This document shows positions 1 through 7,390 of a DNA stretch of 64,000 nt, one piece after another. Numbering within the stretch: the stretch's first letter is position 1; each line of letters begins with the position of its first letter. This DNA comes from Allomuricauda ruestringensis DSM 13258 (GTDB lineage Bacteria > Bacteroidota > Bacteroidia > Flavobacteriales > Flavobacteriaceae): NCBI RefSeq assembly GCF_000224085.1, contig NC_015945.1:1003501-1067500 (forward strand), written 5' to 3'. The notes beneath the pieces were generated by a model, which had not been told where the DNA came from, did no database searches, and worked only from the letters and a program-made list of their open reading frames with translations. A program made the position numbers and the translations under genes.

Positions 1-2
1 AA

Positions 3-920
3 CGTGCTGTAATCGTGGGCGGCGGTTTAATCGGCATCGAATTGGCAGAAATGCTACGTACCCGAAATATTCCCGTCACTTTTTTGGTGCGCGAAACCAG
101 TTTTTGGAACGGTGTGCTGCCCCAAGGTGAATCCGAAATGATCAACGAGCATATTCGGGAGCATCATATCGACCTACGTTTGGGTTCCTCTCTCAAGGAA
201 ATTGTTCCAGATGAAAATGGAAGGGCGAAATCTGTTGTGATTGAAGAAACGGGGGAAGAAATTGAATGTAATCTTGTGGGCTTGACGGCTGGCGTTACTC
301 CAAATATTGATTTCCTCAAAGATTCGGGCATTGAATTGGGCCGTGGTGTTAAAGTAAATCGATTTTTGGAGACCAATGTTAAAGATGTTTTTGCTATCGG
401 TGATTGTGCCGAGCAGCATGAAGCCATTGGCAACCGCCGACCCATTGAAGCCGTTTGGTACACCGGCCGGATGATGGGCGAGACCCTTGCCCAGACCATT
501 TGCAGTAACCGAATGGAATATAGACCTGGGCATTGGTTCAACTCGGCCAAGTTTCTGGATATTGAGTACCAAACCTATGGTTGGGTATTTCCTGAAGAGA
601 AGAAAAAAGAATCGGAATCGCATTTTCATTGGCGTCACCCGAAAGAAAAAATCTGTATCACGATAGCTTTTGATAGAGATTCCGAAACACTTTTGGGCAT
701 CAACACCTTCGGTATTCGTTTACGGCACGAAGTGTTTGACCGGTGGCTCAACGAAAAAAGAAACATGGATTTTGTAATGGAACATCTCGTGGATGCCAAT
801 TTTGATCCGGAATTTTATAAAAATTTAGAAGCGCAGATCGTATCCAAATACAATTCCGATTTTGAAAAGTCCATCAAACTGAAAAAGAAAAGCCTAAAAC
901 GTATCTTCCAATTGGGTTGA
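3..920 (+). CDS. NAD(P)/FAD-dependent oxidoreductase, C-terminal part (5' end outside window)
   Basis: The reading frame is open from base 3, so the gene begins before the window; about 306 residues are present. Near the left edge is the dinucleotide-binding loop VIVGGGLIGIELAE (GxGxxGxE), the second Rossmann motif of pyridine-nucleotide-disulphide oxidoreductases. Further on, DVFAIGDCAE is the typical FAD-binding GD motif. The family moves electrons between NAD(P)H and a protein or small acceptor. The 53-bp gap to a membrane ferredoxin gene suggests the two form one electron-transfer unit, with this flavoprotein as the cytoplasmic entry or exit point. The real substrate cannot be read from the sequence, and the first FAD-binding motif lies outside the window. 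Confidence 0.85.
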   Translation, partial: RAVIVGGGLIGIELAEMLRTRNIPVTFLVRETSFWNGVLPQGESEMINEHIREHHIDLRLGSSLKEIVPDENGRAKSVVIEETGEEIECNLVGLTAGVTPNIDFLKDSGIELGRGVKVNRFLETNVKDVFAIGDCAEQHEAIGNRRPIEAVWYTGRMMGETLAQTICSNRMEYRPGHWFNSAKFLDIEYQTYGWVFPEEKKKESESHFHWRHPKEKICITIAFDRDSETLLGINTFGIRLRHEVFDRWLNEKRNMDFVMEHLVDANFDPEFYKNLEAQIVSKYNSDFEKSIKLKKKSLKRIFQLG

Positions 921-973
921 TTGGCTTACGTTTTAATAAAAAAGTTTAAATCAGCACAAAGTAACAACAAACT

Positions 974-2584
974 ATGAACAACCAAACACATAGTCCAAGT
1001 ATGGCCCTAACCGGGGAACCACCAAAAAGTTTGAGCATCGGTCAAAAAATCGCTGTTTTTTTAGGAATGTCTGGTCTTGGCATTCTATTATTGGCCGTTT
1101 TCAATGTCGGTTTTCCGAACAAAACGTTGTGGTTAACGCTATCGCTTTCGGCTATTACCTTTGGCATCATTTTATTCTCTTGGGATGCCTATTCCAACAA
1201 GCTCCCCGGTATCAAAAACGATGGAGTTTGGTTCAAATCCATTTCCAGCCGCGGTTTATGGGGCTGGATGGCCGGCCTTGCACTAACAGGGTTTTACATT
1301 GTGCTTTATTTTTATCCTGAATATCTGGGTTTGGTCAGCGATGGAGATAACAAAGGAGTAATCGGCCTTTTTGACCCCCTCAGTAAATTCTTGAGCGGTA
1401 ATCCGGCCAGTCAATGGTTTGTTTACGGGACCCTCTACACAGTTGCCATTTTCGCTTTTGGCATAAAATTCCTTTGGAAGTACCGCCATAACCGCTACGA
1501 AAGGCTACGGACTTGGAGCGTAATATTTTTCCAAACAGCTTTTGCCTTCATCATCCCAGAATTGATGGCTCGTTTAAATGGACATGAAGTTTTGAACGGC
1601 GGAAGCCTACCCTATTTTGACTTGAAAAATATTTGGCCCCTCAACTATTATAATTTTGAGAGTTATCGCATCAAAGGCTTTTTAAGTTCGGGAGATATTG
1701 GTTTTGCTTTATTGATTTTTGCCATTCTTTCCATCTTCGTTATCACTCCAATCCTCACTTATAAATATGGAAAAAGATGGTATTGCTCCTGGGTTTGTGG
1801 TTGTGGTGGACTTGCCGAAACCGCCGGGGATTCGTTTAGGCAATTGAGCGACAAATCCACATTTGCTTGGAAAGTGGAACGCTGGGTGGTGCACAGCGTA
1901 GTTGTTTTTGTAACCTTGATGACCACCGCAGTAATTTATTCCTATTTGGGAACGGACACCAGTAAATATTGGTTGACGAAAAGCACTTTTTTAATCGGCG
2001 TAGCGGTTTTACTCACCTTGGTTTTTGGTTGGGTAATGATTTTTAAACGGGATCAGCTTCAAAAAGATGCCAAGTACGGGGCCATCGGATATTTTGTGAT
2101 TATCATTGCGTTGATCGGATTCCACTTTTTTAGTGGTGAGGGAGAAGTTTTTCTCTTCAAATCTGGAACGCTTCGTAAATCGTACTCTTTTTTGATTGGC
2201 AGTATTTTCTCTGGAGTCATCGGAACCGGGTTCTATCCCATATTTGGCAGCAGGGTTTGGTGCAGGTTCGGTTGTCCGATGGCTGCTATCCTAGGCTTTC
2301 AGCAAAAGTTGTTCTCCCGATTCAGGATTACCACCAACGGTGGACAATGCATTTCTTGCGGAAACTGCTCCACATACTGCGAAATGGGCATCGACGTACG
2401 TGCCTACGCGCAAAAAGGGGAGAACATCGTAAGGTCCAGTTGCGTGGGGTGCGGCATCTGCTCCGCAGTCTGCCCTAGAGGTGTCCTTAAATTGGAAAAT
2501 GGACCTTTGGAAGGTAGAATTGACAGCAATCAGGTACTCTTGGGCAATGATGTGGATTTGATGACCCTCGTAAACAAGAAGTAA
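974..2584 (+). CDS. Polytopic membrane protein with two [4Fe-4S] clusters (NapH/FixG/NosR-like)
   Basis: This 536-residue protein has about eight to nine hydrophobic segments and a cytoplasmic C-terminal ferredoxin domain. The two cluster motifs are CISCGNCSTYC (from about residue 459) and CVGCGICSAVCP (from about residue 490), each C-x2-C-x2-C-x3-C. Two further Cys-rich membrane-edge motifs, YCSWVCGCGG and WCRFGCPM, match the Cys-Pro elements of NapH/RdxA/NosR-type quinol-linked electron carriers. It likely passes electrons between the quinone pool and a soluble or periplasmic partner. It follows the flavoprotein gene closely, so a shared redox chain is probable. The terminal acceptor is not visible here. 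Confidence 0.85.
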   Translation: MNNQTHSPSMALTGEPPKSLSIGQKIAVFLGMSGLGILLLAVFNVGFPNKTLWLTLSLSAITFGIILFSWDAYSNKLPGIKNDGVWFKSISSRGLWGWMAGLALTGFYIVLYFYPEYLGLVSDGDNKGVIGLFDPLSKFLSGNPASQWFVYGTLYTVAIFAFGIKFLWKYRHNRYERLRTWSVIFFQTAFAFIIPELMARLNGHEVLNGGSLPYFDLKNIWPLNYYNFESYRIKGFLSSGDIGFALLIFAILSIFVITPILTYKYGKRWYCSWVCGCGGLAETAGDSFRQLSDKSTFAWKVERWVVHSVVVFVTLMTTAVIYSYLGTDTSKYWLTKSTFLIGVAVLLTLVFGWVMIFKRDQLQKDAKYGAIGYFVIIIALIGFHFFSGEGEVFLFKSGTLRKSYSFLIGSIFSGVIGTGFYPIFGSRVWCRFGCPMAAILGFQQKLFSRFRITTNGGQCISCGNCSTYCEMGIDVRAYAQKGENIVRSSCVGCGICSAVCPRGVLKLENGPLEGRIDSNQVLLGNDVDLMTLVNKK

Positions 2585-2698
2585 ATCACTTTTCTTTTTG
2601 AACAATTCAAGGTAGAATCCATGGAAAATTTTAGTTTTGGCAACTTAAACATTAACTAAAACCTGTTGTGCATTTTGAAGGCTTCATGTATCAAAAGC

Positions 2699-2827
2699 CG
2701 TCAATTCGAGTGAAATTCCAAAGGAATTTTGTATCGAGAATCGGGTTTTGACTTGAAATTCTGGTTCTCGACCTGCCTGCCGGCAGGCAGGTACAATTTT
2801 TCTTGCGAAAAATCACTCGAACTGACG
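2699..2827. repeat. Nested inverted-repeat element (REP/MITE-like), 129 bp
   Basis: The ends are a 15-base inverted repeat with one mismatch: CGTCAATTCGAGTGA on the left and TCACTCGAACTGACG on the right. Inside lie smaller hairpins: AAATTCC/GGAATTT just inside the left arm, TCGAGAA paired with TTCTCGA, and ATTTTT/GAAAAAT near the right end. A perfect 22-bp GC palindrome (2771-2792, half ACCTGCCTGCC) sits between. From memory, elements with these ends are scattered through many flavobacterial genomes. It fills most of the 292-bp gap between the redox pair and the glycosyltransferases and could act as a bidirectional terminator. Confidence 0.8.
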
Positions 2828-2876
2828 AATTTCAATCATAATGCACAATGGGGTAACTAAAGTTTATTCCCAGCCA

Positions 2877-3566
2877 ATGGCGGATATTAAAGTTATTATC
2901 CCAGCAATAAACGAAGGAGATTCCATTGGTTTGGTCGTCTCGGAAATCCCCGATCATGTATCCGAAATTGTAGTCGTCGACAACGGTTCCTCTGACGATA
3001 CCATTGCAAATGCAAAAAAAGCGGGAGCAACCGTAATCACCGAAAACCGCAAGGGCTATGGGTTTGCCTGTTTAAAGGGATTAAATTATATATCCGAGCG
3101 ATCCAAAACACCCGACATTATCGTATTTATCGACGGAGACTATTCAGATTATCCAGAGGAATTGGATAAGATTGTCGCCCCAATTTTGGAAAATGACATT
3201 GATTTTGTGGTTGGAGCGCGAAAAAAATCACTTCGTGAACCTGGTTCCATGACCCCACAGCAGGTTTTTGGGAACCAATTGGCCACATTCTTAATGCGAT
3301 TGTTTTTCAGGTCAAAATTTACGGATTTAGGACCTTTTAGGGCGATAAAATATGAAAAGCTCAAAGAATTAAAAATGCAGGACACCACTTACGGCTGGAC
3401 AGTGGAAATGCAATTGAAAATTTTGAAGAAAAAAATGTCATATATCGAAGTACCAGTGCGTTACAAACAAAGAATTGGTGTCTCAAAAGTATCAGGTACG
3501 GTAAAAGGTACTATATTTGCGGGCATAAAAATATTGGGTTGGATCTTTAAATACAGTTTAAAATAA
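2877..3566 (+). CDS. Glycosyltransferase family 2, dolichyl-phosphate-mannose-synthase-like
   Basis: From the ATG at 2877 the protein is 229 residues and starts directly with the GT-A fold strand ADIKVIIPAINEGDSI. It carries DNGSSDDT (nucleotide binding) and the metal-binding FIDGDYSDYP. An earlier in-frame ATG at 2841 would add 12 residues unlike the family, so 2877 is preferred. DPM1-like enzymes move a sugar from a nucleotide donor to polyprenyl phosphate on the cytoplasmic face; no C-terminal membrane anchor is seen. The stop codon overlaps the start of the next glycosyltransferase by one base. Together with the GT-C gene two places on, this suggests a lipid-linked sugar is made here and used by a downstream transferase. 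Confidence 0.88.
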   Translation: MADIKVIIPAINEGDSIGLVVSEIPDHVSEIVVVDNGSSDDTIANAKKAGATVITENRKGYGFACLKGLNYISERSKTPDIIVFIDGDYSDYPEELDKIVAPILENDIDFVVGARKKSLREPGSMTPQQVFGNQLATFLMRLFFRSKFTDLGPFRAIKYEKLKELKMQDTTYGWTVEMQLKILKKKMSYIEVPVRYKQRIGVSKVSGTVKGTIFAGIKILGWIFKYSLK

Positions 3567-5050
3567 TGGGACTTGCTATTGCTTACATCATCATTGCTAT
3601 TTATAGTTTCGCCTTACTTTTGATTTTCTTCTATAGTCTTGCTCAACTAAATCTCTTGATCAATTATCTAGGCTATAAAAAGCGAAACGAAGAAGCCCCA
3701 AAATTCAACCTTCTCGACCCCAAGGAAATTCCGTTCGTAACCATTCAACTTCCCATCTACAATGAGGAGTACGTAATGGAACGTTTGTTGGAGAACATCG
3801 CCAAAATAGAATACCCAAAAAGTAAATTGGAGATTCAGGTGTTGGACGACTCTACAGATGATTCTGTAGTAGAAACGGCTCGCTGGGTCGAAGAACTTCA
3901 AGAAACCGGACTGGATATACAGCACATCCGCAGGGAAAACCGCAAAGGGTACAAAGCAGGAGCCTTAAAAGAAGGTTTGGAAATCGCCAAAGGTGACTTT
4001 ATTGCCATTTTCGACGCAGACTTCCTTCCCGAAGCCGATTGGCTTAAAAAGACCGTTCCTTACTTTAAGGACGAAGAAATCGGTGTGGTACAAACCCGTT
4101 GGGGACACATCAACAGAGATTACTCTACCCTTACCCGTATTCAAGCTTTTGCTTTGGATGCACACTTTACGTTAGAGCAGGTAGGAAGAAACTCCAAAGG
4201 GCACTTCATCAACTTTAACGGTACAGCAGGTATCTGGAGAAAAGAGTGCATTTTTGATGCAGGCAACTGGGAAGGCGACACCCTCACCGAAGATCTCGAT
4301 TTGAGTTACCGTGCACAATTAAAAAATTGGAAATTCAAGTACTTGGAAGATGTGGAAACCCCCGCCGAGCTTCCGGTAGTAATAAGTGCAGCACGCTCAC
4401 AACAGTTCCGTTGGAACAAAGGCGGTGCCGAAAACTTTAGAAAAACAGTTTGGAGTGTAATCACTTCCAAAAACATACCTTTTAAAACCAAGTTCCATGG
4501 TGTAATGCACCTATTGAACAGCTCCATGTTCCTATGCGTGTTCACCGTTGCTTTGTTAAGCATTCCAATGCTCTACATCAAAAACACTTACGGACATTTA
4601 GGTTGGGTCTTTGAAGTGACCAGCTTCTTCATTTTAAGTACCATCATCCTATTTGTGTGTTATTGGTTTACCTACAAAAGTATTCAGGGCAGTAGTTTTG
4701 ATAATTTTGTGGACTATATTAAACTCTTCTTTACCTTCTTCTCCGTGGCATTGGGCTTCTCTTTGCACAATAGCGTGGCTGTTTTGGAAGGACATTTGGG
4801 AAAACGAAGTGAATTTGTTCGAACTCCAAAGTTCAACATCAACAGTATTAAAGACACCTGGAAGGGCAATAAATATTTGACCACCAAATTGTCGCCAAAC
4901 ATGATCTTGGAGTTTGCCTTAATGATTTATTTCCTTTTCGGAATGTACAGTGCCATACCATTGAACGACTATGGATTGTTCCCTTTTCACCTAATGTTGT
5001 TCCTGGGTTTTGGGTTTGTATTCTTTAAATCCATAACTTCCAAGGCATAA
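3566..5050 (+). CDS. Cellulose-synthase-like processive glycosyltransferase (GT2)
   Basis: The 494-residue protein has one N-terminal membrane segment (about residues 3-28), a cytoplasmic GT-A domain and a cluster of C-terminal membrane segments (from about residue 310). The catalytic signature is complete: DDSTDD, FDADF (DxD), TEDLDLSYR (acceptor-site TED) and QQFRWNKG (QxxRW). Membrane GT2 enzymes with this layout polymerise a beta-linked polysaccharide or a glycolipid and push it across the membrane; related proteins include glucomannan and cellulose synthases. No PilZ domain or BcsB partner is visible, so cellulose itself is unlikely. It shares one base with the gene before it and lies 9 bp from the GT-C gene after it. 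Confidence 0.88.
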   Translation: MGLAIAYIIIAIYSFALLLIFFYSLAQLNLLINYLGYKKRNEEAPKFNLLDPKEIPFVTIQLPIYNEEYVMERLLENIAKIEYPKSKLEIQVLDDSTDDSVVETARWVEELQETGLDIQHIRRENRKGYKAGALKEGLEIAKGDFIAIFDADFLPEADWLKKTVPYFKDEEIGVVQTRWGHINRDYSTLTRIQAFALDAHFTLEQVGRNSKGHFINFNGTAGIWRKECIFDAGNWEGDTLTEDLDLSYRAQLKNWKFKYLEDVETPAELPVVISAARSQQFRWNKGGAENFRKTVWSVITSKNIPFKTKFHGVMHLLNSSMFLCVFTVALLSIPMLYIKNTYGHLGWVFEVTSFFILSTIILFVCYWFTYKSIQGSSFDNFVDYIKLFFTFFSVALGFSLHNSVAVLEGHLGKRSEFVRTPKFNINSIKDTWKGNKYLTTKLSPNMILEFALMIYFLFGMYSAIPLNDYGLFPFHLMLFLGFGFVFFKSITSKA

Positions 5051-5059
5051 CCCACCACT

Positions 5060-6412
5060 ATGCAATCTTATTGGCGACTGCACAAATACCCGATAATTTT
5101 TGCTGTCGCCTGTATTTTATTCTACTGGAGCTTTGCTTACAATTTGGTCCGCACCGATTTTGTTAAGCTATTTATGCTCTTTGGGGCTATCTTTTACCTT
5201 ACTTATAAAATTATCCAGTTCGAAAAATGGAACTTTAAGTTCCTTTTGGTCATTGGTATCCTGTTTAGGCTGGTATTTTTGATTGCAGAACCTAACCTTT
5301 CACAAGATTTTTACCGATTTATTTGGGATGGGGAACTCATCAAAAATGGCATCAATCCCTATTTGTATACCCCGGACCAAATCATGGAGCAGGGTTCGGT
5401 AACTTTTGCCAGCATGAATGAACTCCATGAAGGCATGAGCTCCCTTAACGCTAGGCACTACAGCAACTATCCGCCAGTAAACCAAATTCTTTTCGCAATC
5501 GCGTCCATATTAGGTGGTGGAAGTGTGATGGGTTCCATGATTGCCATGCGTTTGACAGTAATCGCAGCAGACCTGGGCATACTCTATTTTGGAAGAAAGC
5601 TATTGCAAAACCTTAACAAGGCCAACCACATGGCGTTTTGGTACTTTTTGAATCCACTTGTTGTCATAGAATTGACAGGAAATCTTCATTTTGAAGGCGT
5701 AATGCTCTTCTTTTTTGTTTGGGCCCTGTACCTCATATCAAAAAACAAATGGTTGTGGGCAACACCTGTTTATGCCATTTCCATCATGGTAAAATTGATG
5801 CCTATCCTCTTTTTGCCCATCTTCTTAAAATATTTTGGATTTAAAAAGAGTGTCGTTTTTTATACGCTGGTAATATTGGGGTGTGCCGCCTTGCTAATCC
5901 CATTTTACTCTCCGGTTTTTATTGATAATTATACGGAAACGGTTGGACTATGGTTTTCCAATTTTGAGTTCAACGCCAGTATGTACAATGTGGTAAAAAA
6001 GATTGCCGTTACCTATTACAAAGCCAAACCTTGGGAACTTATTGACTCCTACGGCTCCATGCTTACAAAGGCCATCATTGTAATTGTGTTGTTGTTTGCG
6101 TTCCTAAGGAAAAACCAAAAATTGGATAGTGTCATCACCTCCATGGTGTTTGCGCTGGCCTGTTACTATTTCCTTTCCAGCACCGTTCATCCGTGGTACG
6201 TAGTATTCTTGTTAGGTTTCGCCATCTTTACCGATTACAGGTTCCCTCTGGTGTGGTCCTGTACCATCATTTTAAGTTATTATGCCTATTCCAACCCTAA
6301 CTATAAGGAGAATCTTTGGTTGTTGGCCGTTGAATACATTTTGGTAATTGGCTTTTTTATTTACGAAATGATAGGTAGCAGGCCAAAAAAGTTATATTTC
6401 TTCAAAAAGTAA
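5060..6412 (+). CDS. Polytopic GT-C-type glycosyltransferase (mannosyltransferase-like)
   Basis: The 450-residue protein has ten or more hydrophobic helices and early in the sequence the motif SQDFYRFIWDGELIKNGINPY. This D-x-x-R-x-x-WDG...NPY pattern is typical of GT-C enzymes of the polyprenol-phosphate-mannose-dependent / GT87 group, where the early Asp is usually catalytic. Such enzymes use a lipid-linked sugar on the outer face of the inner membrane. The donor could be made by the DPM1-like enzyme encoded two genes upstream, which would make the three genes one pathway. The final polymer or glycolipid is unknown. The gene ends 46 bp before the arginine leader ORF, so its tail overlaps the arginine promoter region. 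Confidence 0.8.
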   Translation: MQSYWRLHKYPIIFAVACILFYWSFAYNLVRTDFVKLFMLFGAIFYLTYKIIQFEKWNFKFLLVIGILFRLVFLIAEPNLSQDFYRFIWDGELIKNGINPYLYTPDQIMEQGSVTFASMNELHEGMSSLNARHYSNYPPVNQILFAIASILGGGSVMGSMIAMRLTVIAADLGILYFGRKLLQNLNKANHMAFWYFLNPLVVIELTGNLHFEGVMLFFFVWALYLISKNKWLWATPVYAISIMVKLMPILFLPIFLKYFGFKKSVVFYTLVILGCAALLIPFYSPVFIDNYTETVGLWFSNFEFNASMYNVVKKIAVTYYKAKPWELIDSYGSMLTKAIIVIVLLFAFLRKNQKLDSVITSMVFALACYYFLSSTVHPWYVVFLLGFAIFTDYRFPLVWSCTIILSYYAYSNPNYKENLWLLAVEYILVIGFFIYEMIGSRPKKLYFFKK

Positions 6413-6417
6413 TCGCA

Positions 6418-6454
6418 ACTTTAGCCCAATTCGAATTAATTTGTACTTTAGCCC
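6418..6454 (+). promoter_or_regulatory. Candidate promoter and 10-bp direct repeat before the arginine leader
   Basis: TTTA (6420-6423), then 20 bases, then TACTTTAG (6444-6451) matches the Bacteroidota consensus TTTG-N19-21-TAnnTTTG with one mismatch in each box. The start site would fall near 6458, almost on the leader ATG. The sequence ACTTTAGCCC occurs twice, at 6418-6427 and 6445-6454, overlapping both boxes; the 27-bp spacing would suit either a duplicated promoter or a repressor site. Confidence 0.4.
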
Positions 6455-6458
6455 CAGA

Positions 6459-6542
6459 ATGAAAGGACAACTGTACATATTATCTACTTTGAGCATCGCT
6501 GCTCCCATCAGTCCGTTTACTCCCCGTCGTCGTCGCCCGTAA
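6459..6542 (+). CDS. Putative arginine leader peptide (27 codons, four consecutive Arg codons)
   Basis: This short ORF starts with ATG at 6459 and ends with TAA at 6540-6542. Codons 23-26 are CGT CGT CGT CGC, followed by one Pro codon and the stop, so the peptide ends PFTPRRRRP. It lies 91 bp upstream of the first gene of an arginine operon. That is the layout of amino-acid leader peptides such as TrpL and HisL, in which ribosomes slow on the codons of the end product. A 5-bp hairpin (CGCCC-GTAA-GGGTG, 6534-6547) has the stop codon in its loop and covers the last Arg codon. Two mutually exclusive small stems follow. No classic GC-rich terminator is clear, so control could be at transcription or at translation of the next gene. 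Confidence 0.72.
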   Translation: MKGQLYILSTLSIAAPISPFTPRRRRP

Positions 6543-6618
6543 GGGTGCAACATAACTATTGGAAATAGGTGAGTCCATTTCCGCAAAATCTCCAAATATA
6601 TTTTTTCAATTTTTACAG
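6534..6618 (+). promoter_or_regulatory. Candidate attenuator region after the Arg leader
   Basis: Three possible RNA stems follow or overlap the Arg codons: CGCCC/GGGTG (6534-6547), CTATT/AATAG (6556-6568) and GGAAAT/ATTTCC (6561-6566 with 6577-6582). The last two share bases and cannot form together. A T-rich run begins at about 6600 (TTTTTTCAATTTTT). The stems are weak and the final one ends 18 bases before the T run, so this is not a textbook intrinsic terminator. Confidence 0.4.
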
Positions 6619-6632
6619 AACAATCGCTTGCA

Positions 6633-7247
6633 ATGGAAATTATTATTGCTAACGAATCACATTTTAAATACGCACAGATCATTAGTGATACCATCACCGA
6701 ATCGGCCAAGGTTCGAGGTACGGGTATCGCCAGACGTACGCCCGAATATATCATAAAACGCCTCCAAAATGGTAATGCCATTATTGCTTTGGATGGAGAT
6801 AAATTTGCTGGCTTCTGCTACATTGAAGTCTGGGGAAACAAAGACTTTGTGGCCAATTCTGGATTGATTGTACATCCCGATTACAGAAACCAAGGACTTG
6901 CTAAAAAAATCAAGAAGGCAGTTTTTGATTTATCAAGAAAAAAATTTCCCGATGCCAAAATTTTTGGTATTACCACAGGGCTGGCCGTAATGAAAATGAA
7001 CTACGAGTTGGGCTACAAACCTGTTACCTTTTCCGAACTTACGGACGATCCCGAATTCTGGAAAGGCTGTCAGACCTGTAAGAACTTTGACATTCTCACA
7101 CGTACAGAAAGAAAGATGTGCTTGTGCACCGGTATGTTGCACGACCCAAAAGCACAAAAGCAAGAACCTGAAAAACTCAATAAAAAGGCCTTTAAAAGAT
7201 TAAAAAGTATAAAAGAAAGCCTTTTTCTTAAAAAGAAAGACAAATAA
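6633..7247 (+). CDS. GNAT N-acetyltransferase with a C-terminal Cys4 tail, first structural gene of the arginine operon
   Basis: The 204-residue protein has a GNAT fold: FVANSGLIVHPDYRNQGLAKKI contains the acyl-CoA pyrophosphate loop (RNQGLA, residues 85-90). After the domain come four cysteines, C146-x2-C149 and C163-x-C165, which could bind zinc. Its place at the head of the operon and the absence of argA or argJ in the window make it the natural candidate for N-acylglutamate synthase, the first step of the pathway. That role is inferred from context only. The acyl donor could be acetyl-CoA or succinyl-CoA (see ArgF'). ATG 6633 is preferred because strand 1 (MEIIIANESH) begins there. Confidence 0.8.
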   Translation: MEIIIANESHFKYAQIISDTITESAKVRGTGIARRTPEYIIKRLQNGNAIIALDGDKFAGFCYIEVWGNKDFVANSGLIVHPDYRNQGLAKKIKKAVFDLSRKKFPDAKIFGITTGLAVMKMNYELGYKPVTFSELTDDPEFWKGCQTCKNFDILTRTERKMCLCTGMLHDPKAQKQEPEKLNKKAFKRLKSIKESLFLKKKDK

Positions 7248-7260
7248 ATATCAGGTCGAG

Positions 7261-7373
7261 CTGTCATCCTGAGCGTAGTCGAAGGAGCAGTCGAACCATT
7301 GAGAATACAAAAAACTAAGACATAAAATGGATTCCTGCTGGAGTTTATGCTGAGCAAAGCGAAGTGCAGGAAT
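7261..7373. repeat. REP-like hairpin repeats between GNAT gene and argG
   Basis: The block holds the 18-base core CCTGAGCGTAGTCGAAGG (7268-7285), identical to one at 15362-15379, and a hairpin with arms ATTCCTGC and GCAGGAAT (7331-7338 and 7366-7373). The family is widespread between genes of Bacteroidota. It fills most of the 143-bp gap before argG. Confidence 0.75.
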
Positions 7374-7390
7374 GACAAACTAAAAGAAAA

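Noticed and set aside
3566..5050. Bacterial cellulose synthase
   Set aside because: The GT2 catalytic motifs match, but there is no PilZ domain and no bcsB, bcsC or bcsZ nearby.
6392..6781. A 129-residue minus-strand frame across the arginine leader region, containing a run of Arg residues
   Set aside because: It is the reverse shadow of the leader and the GNAT gene, has no domain signature, and overlaps genes or control DNA on the plus strand throughout.
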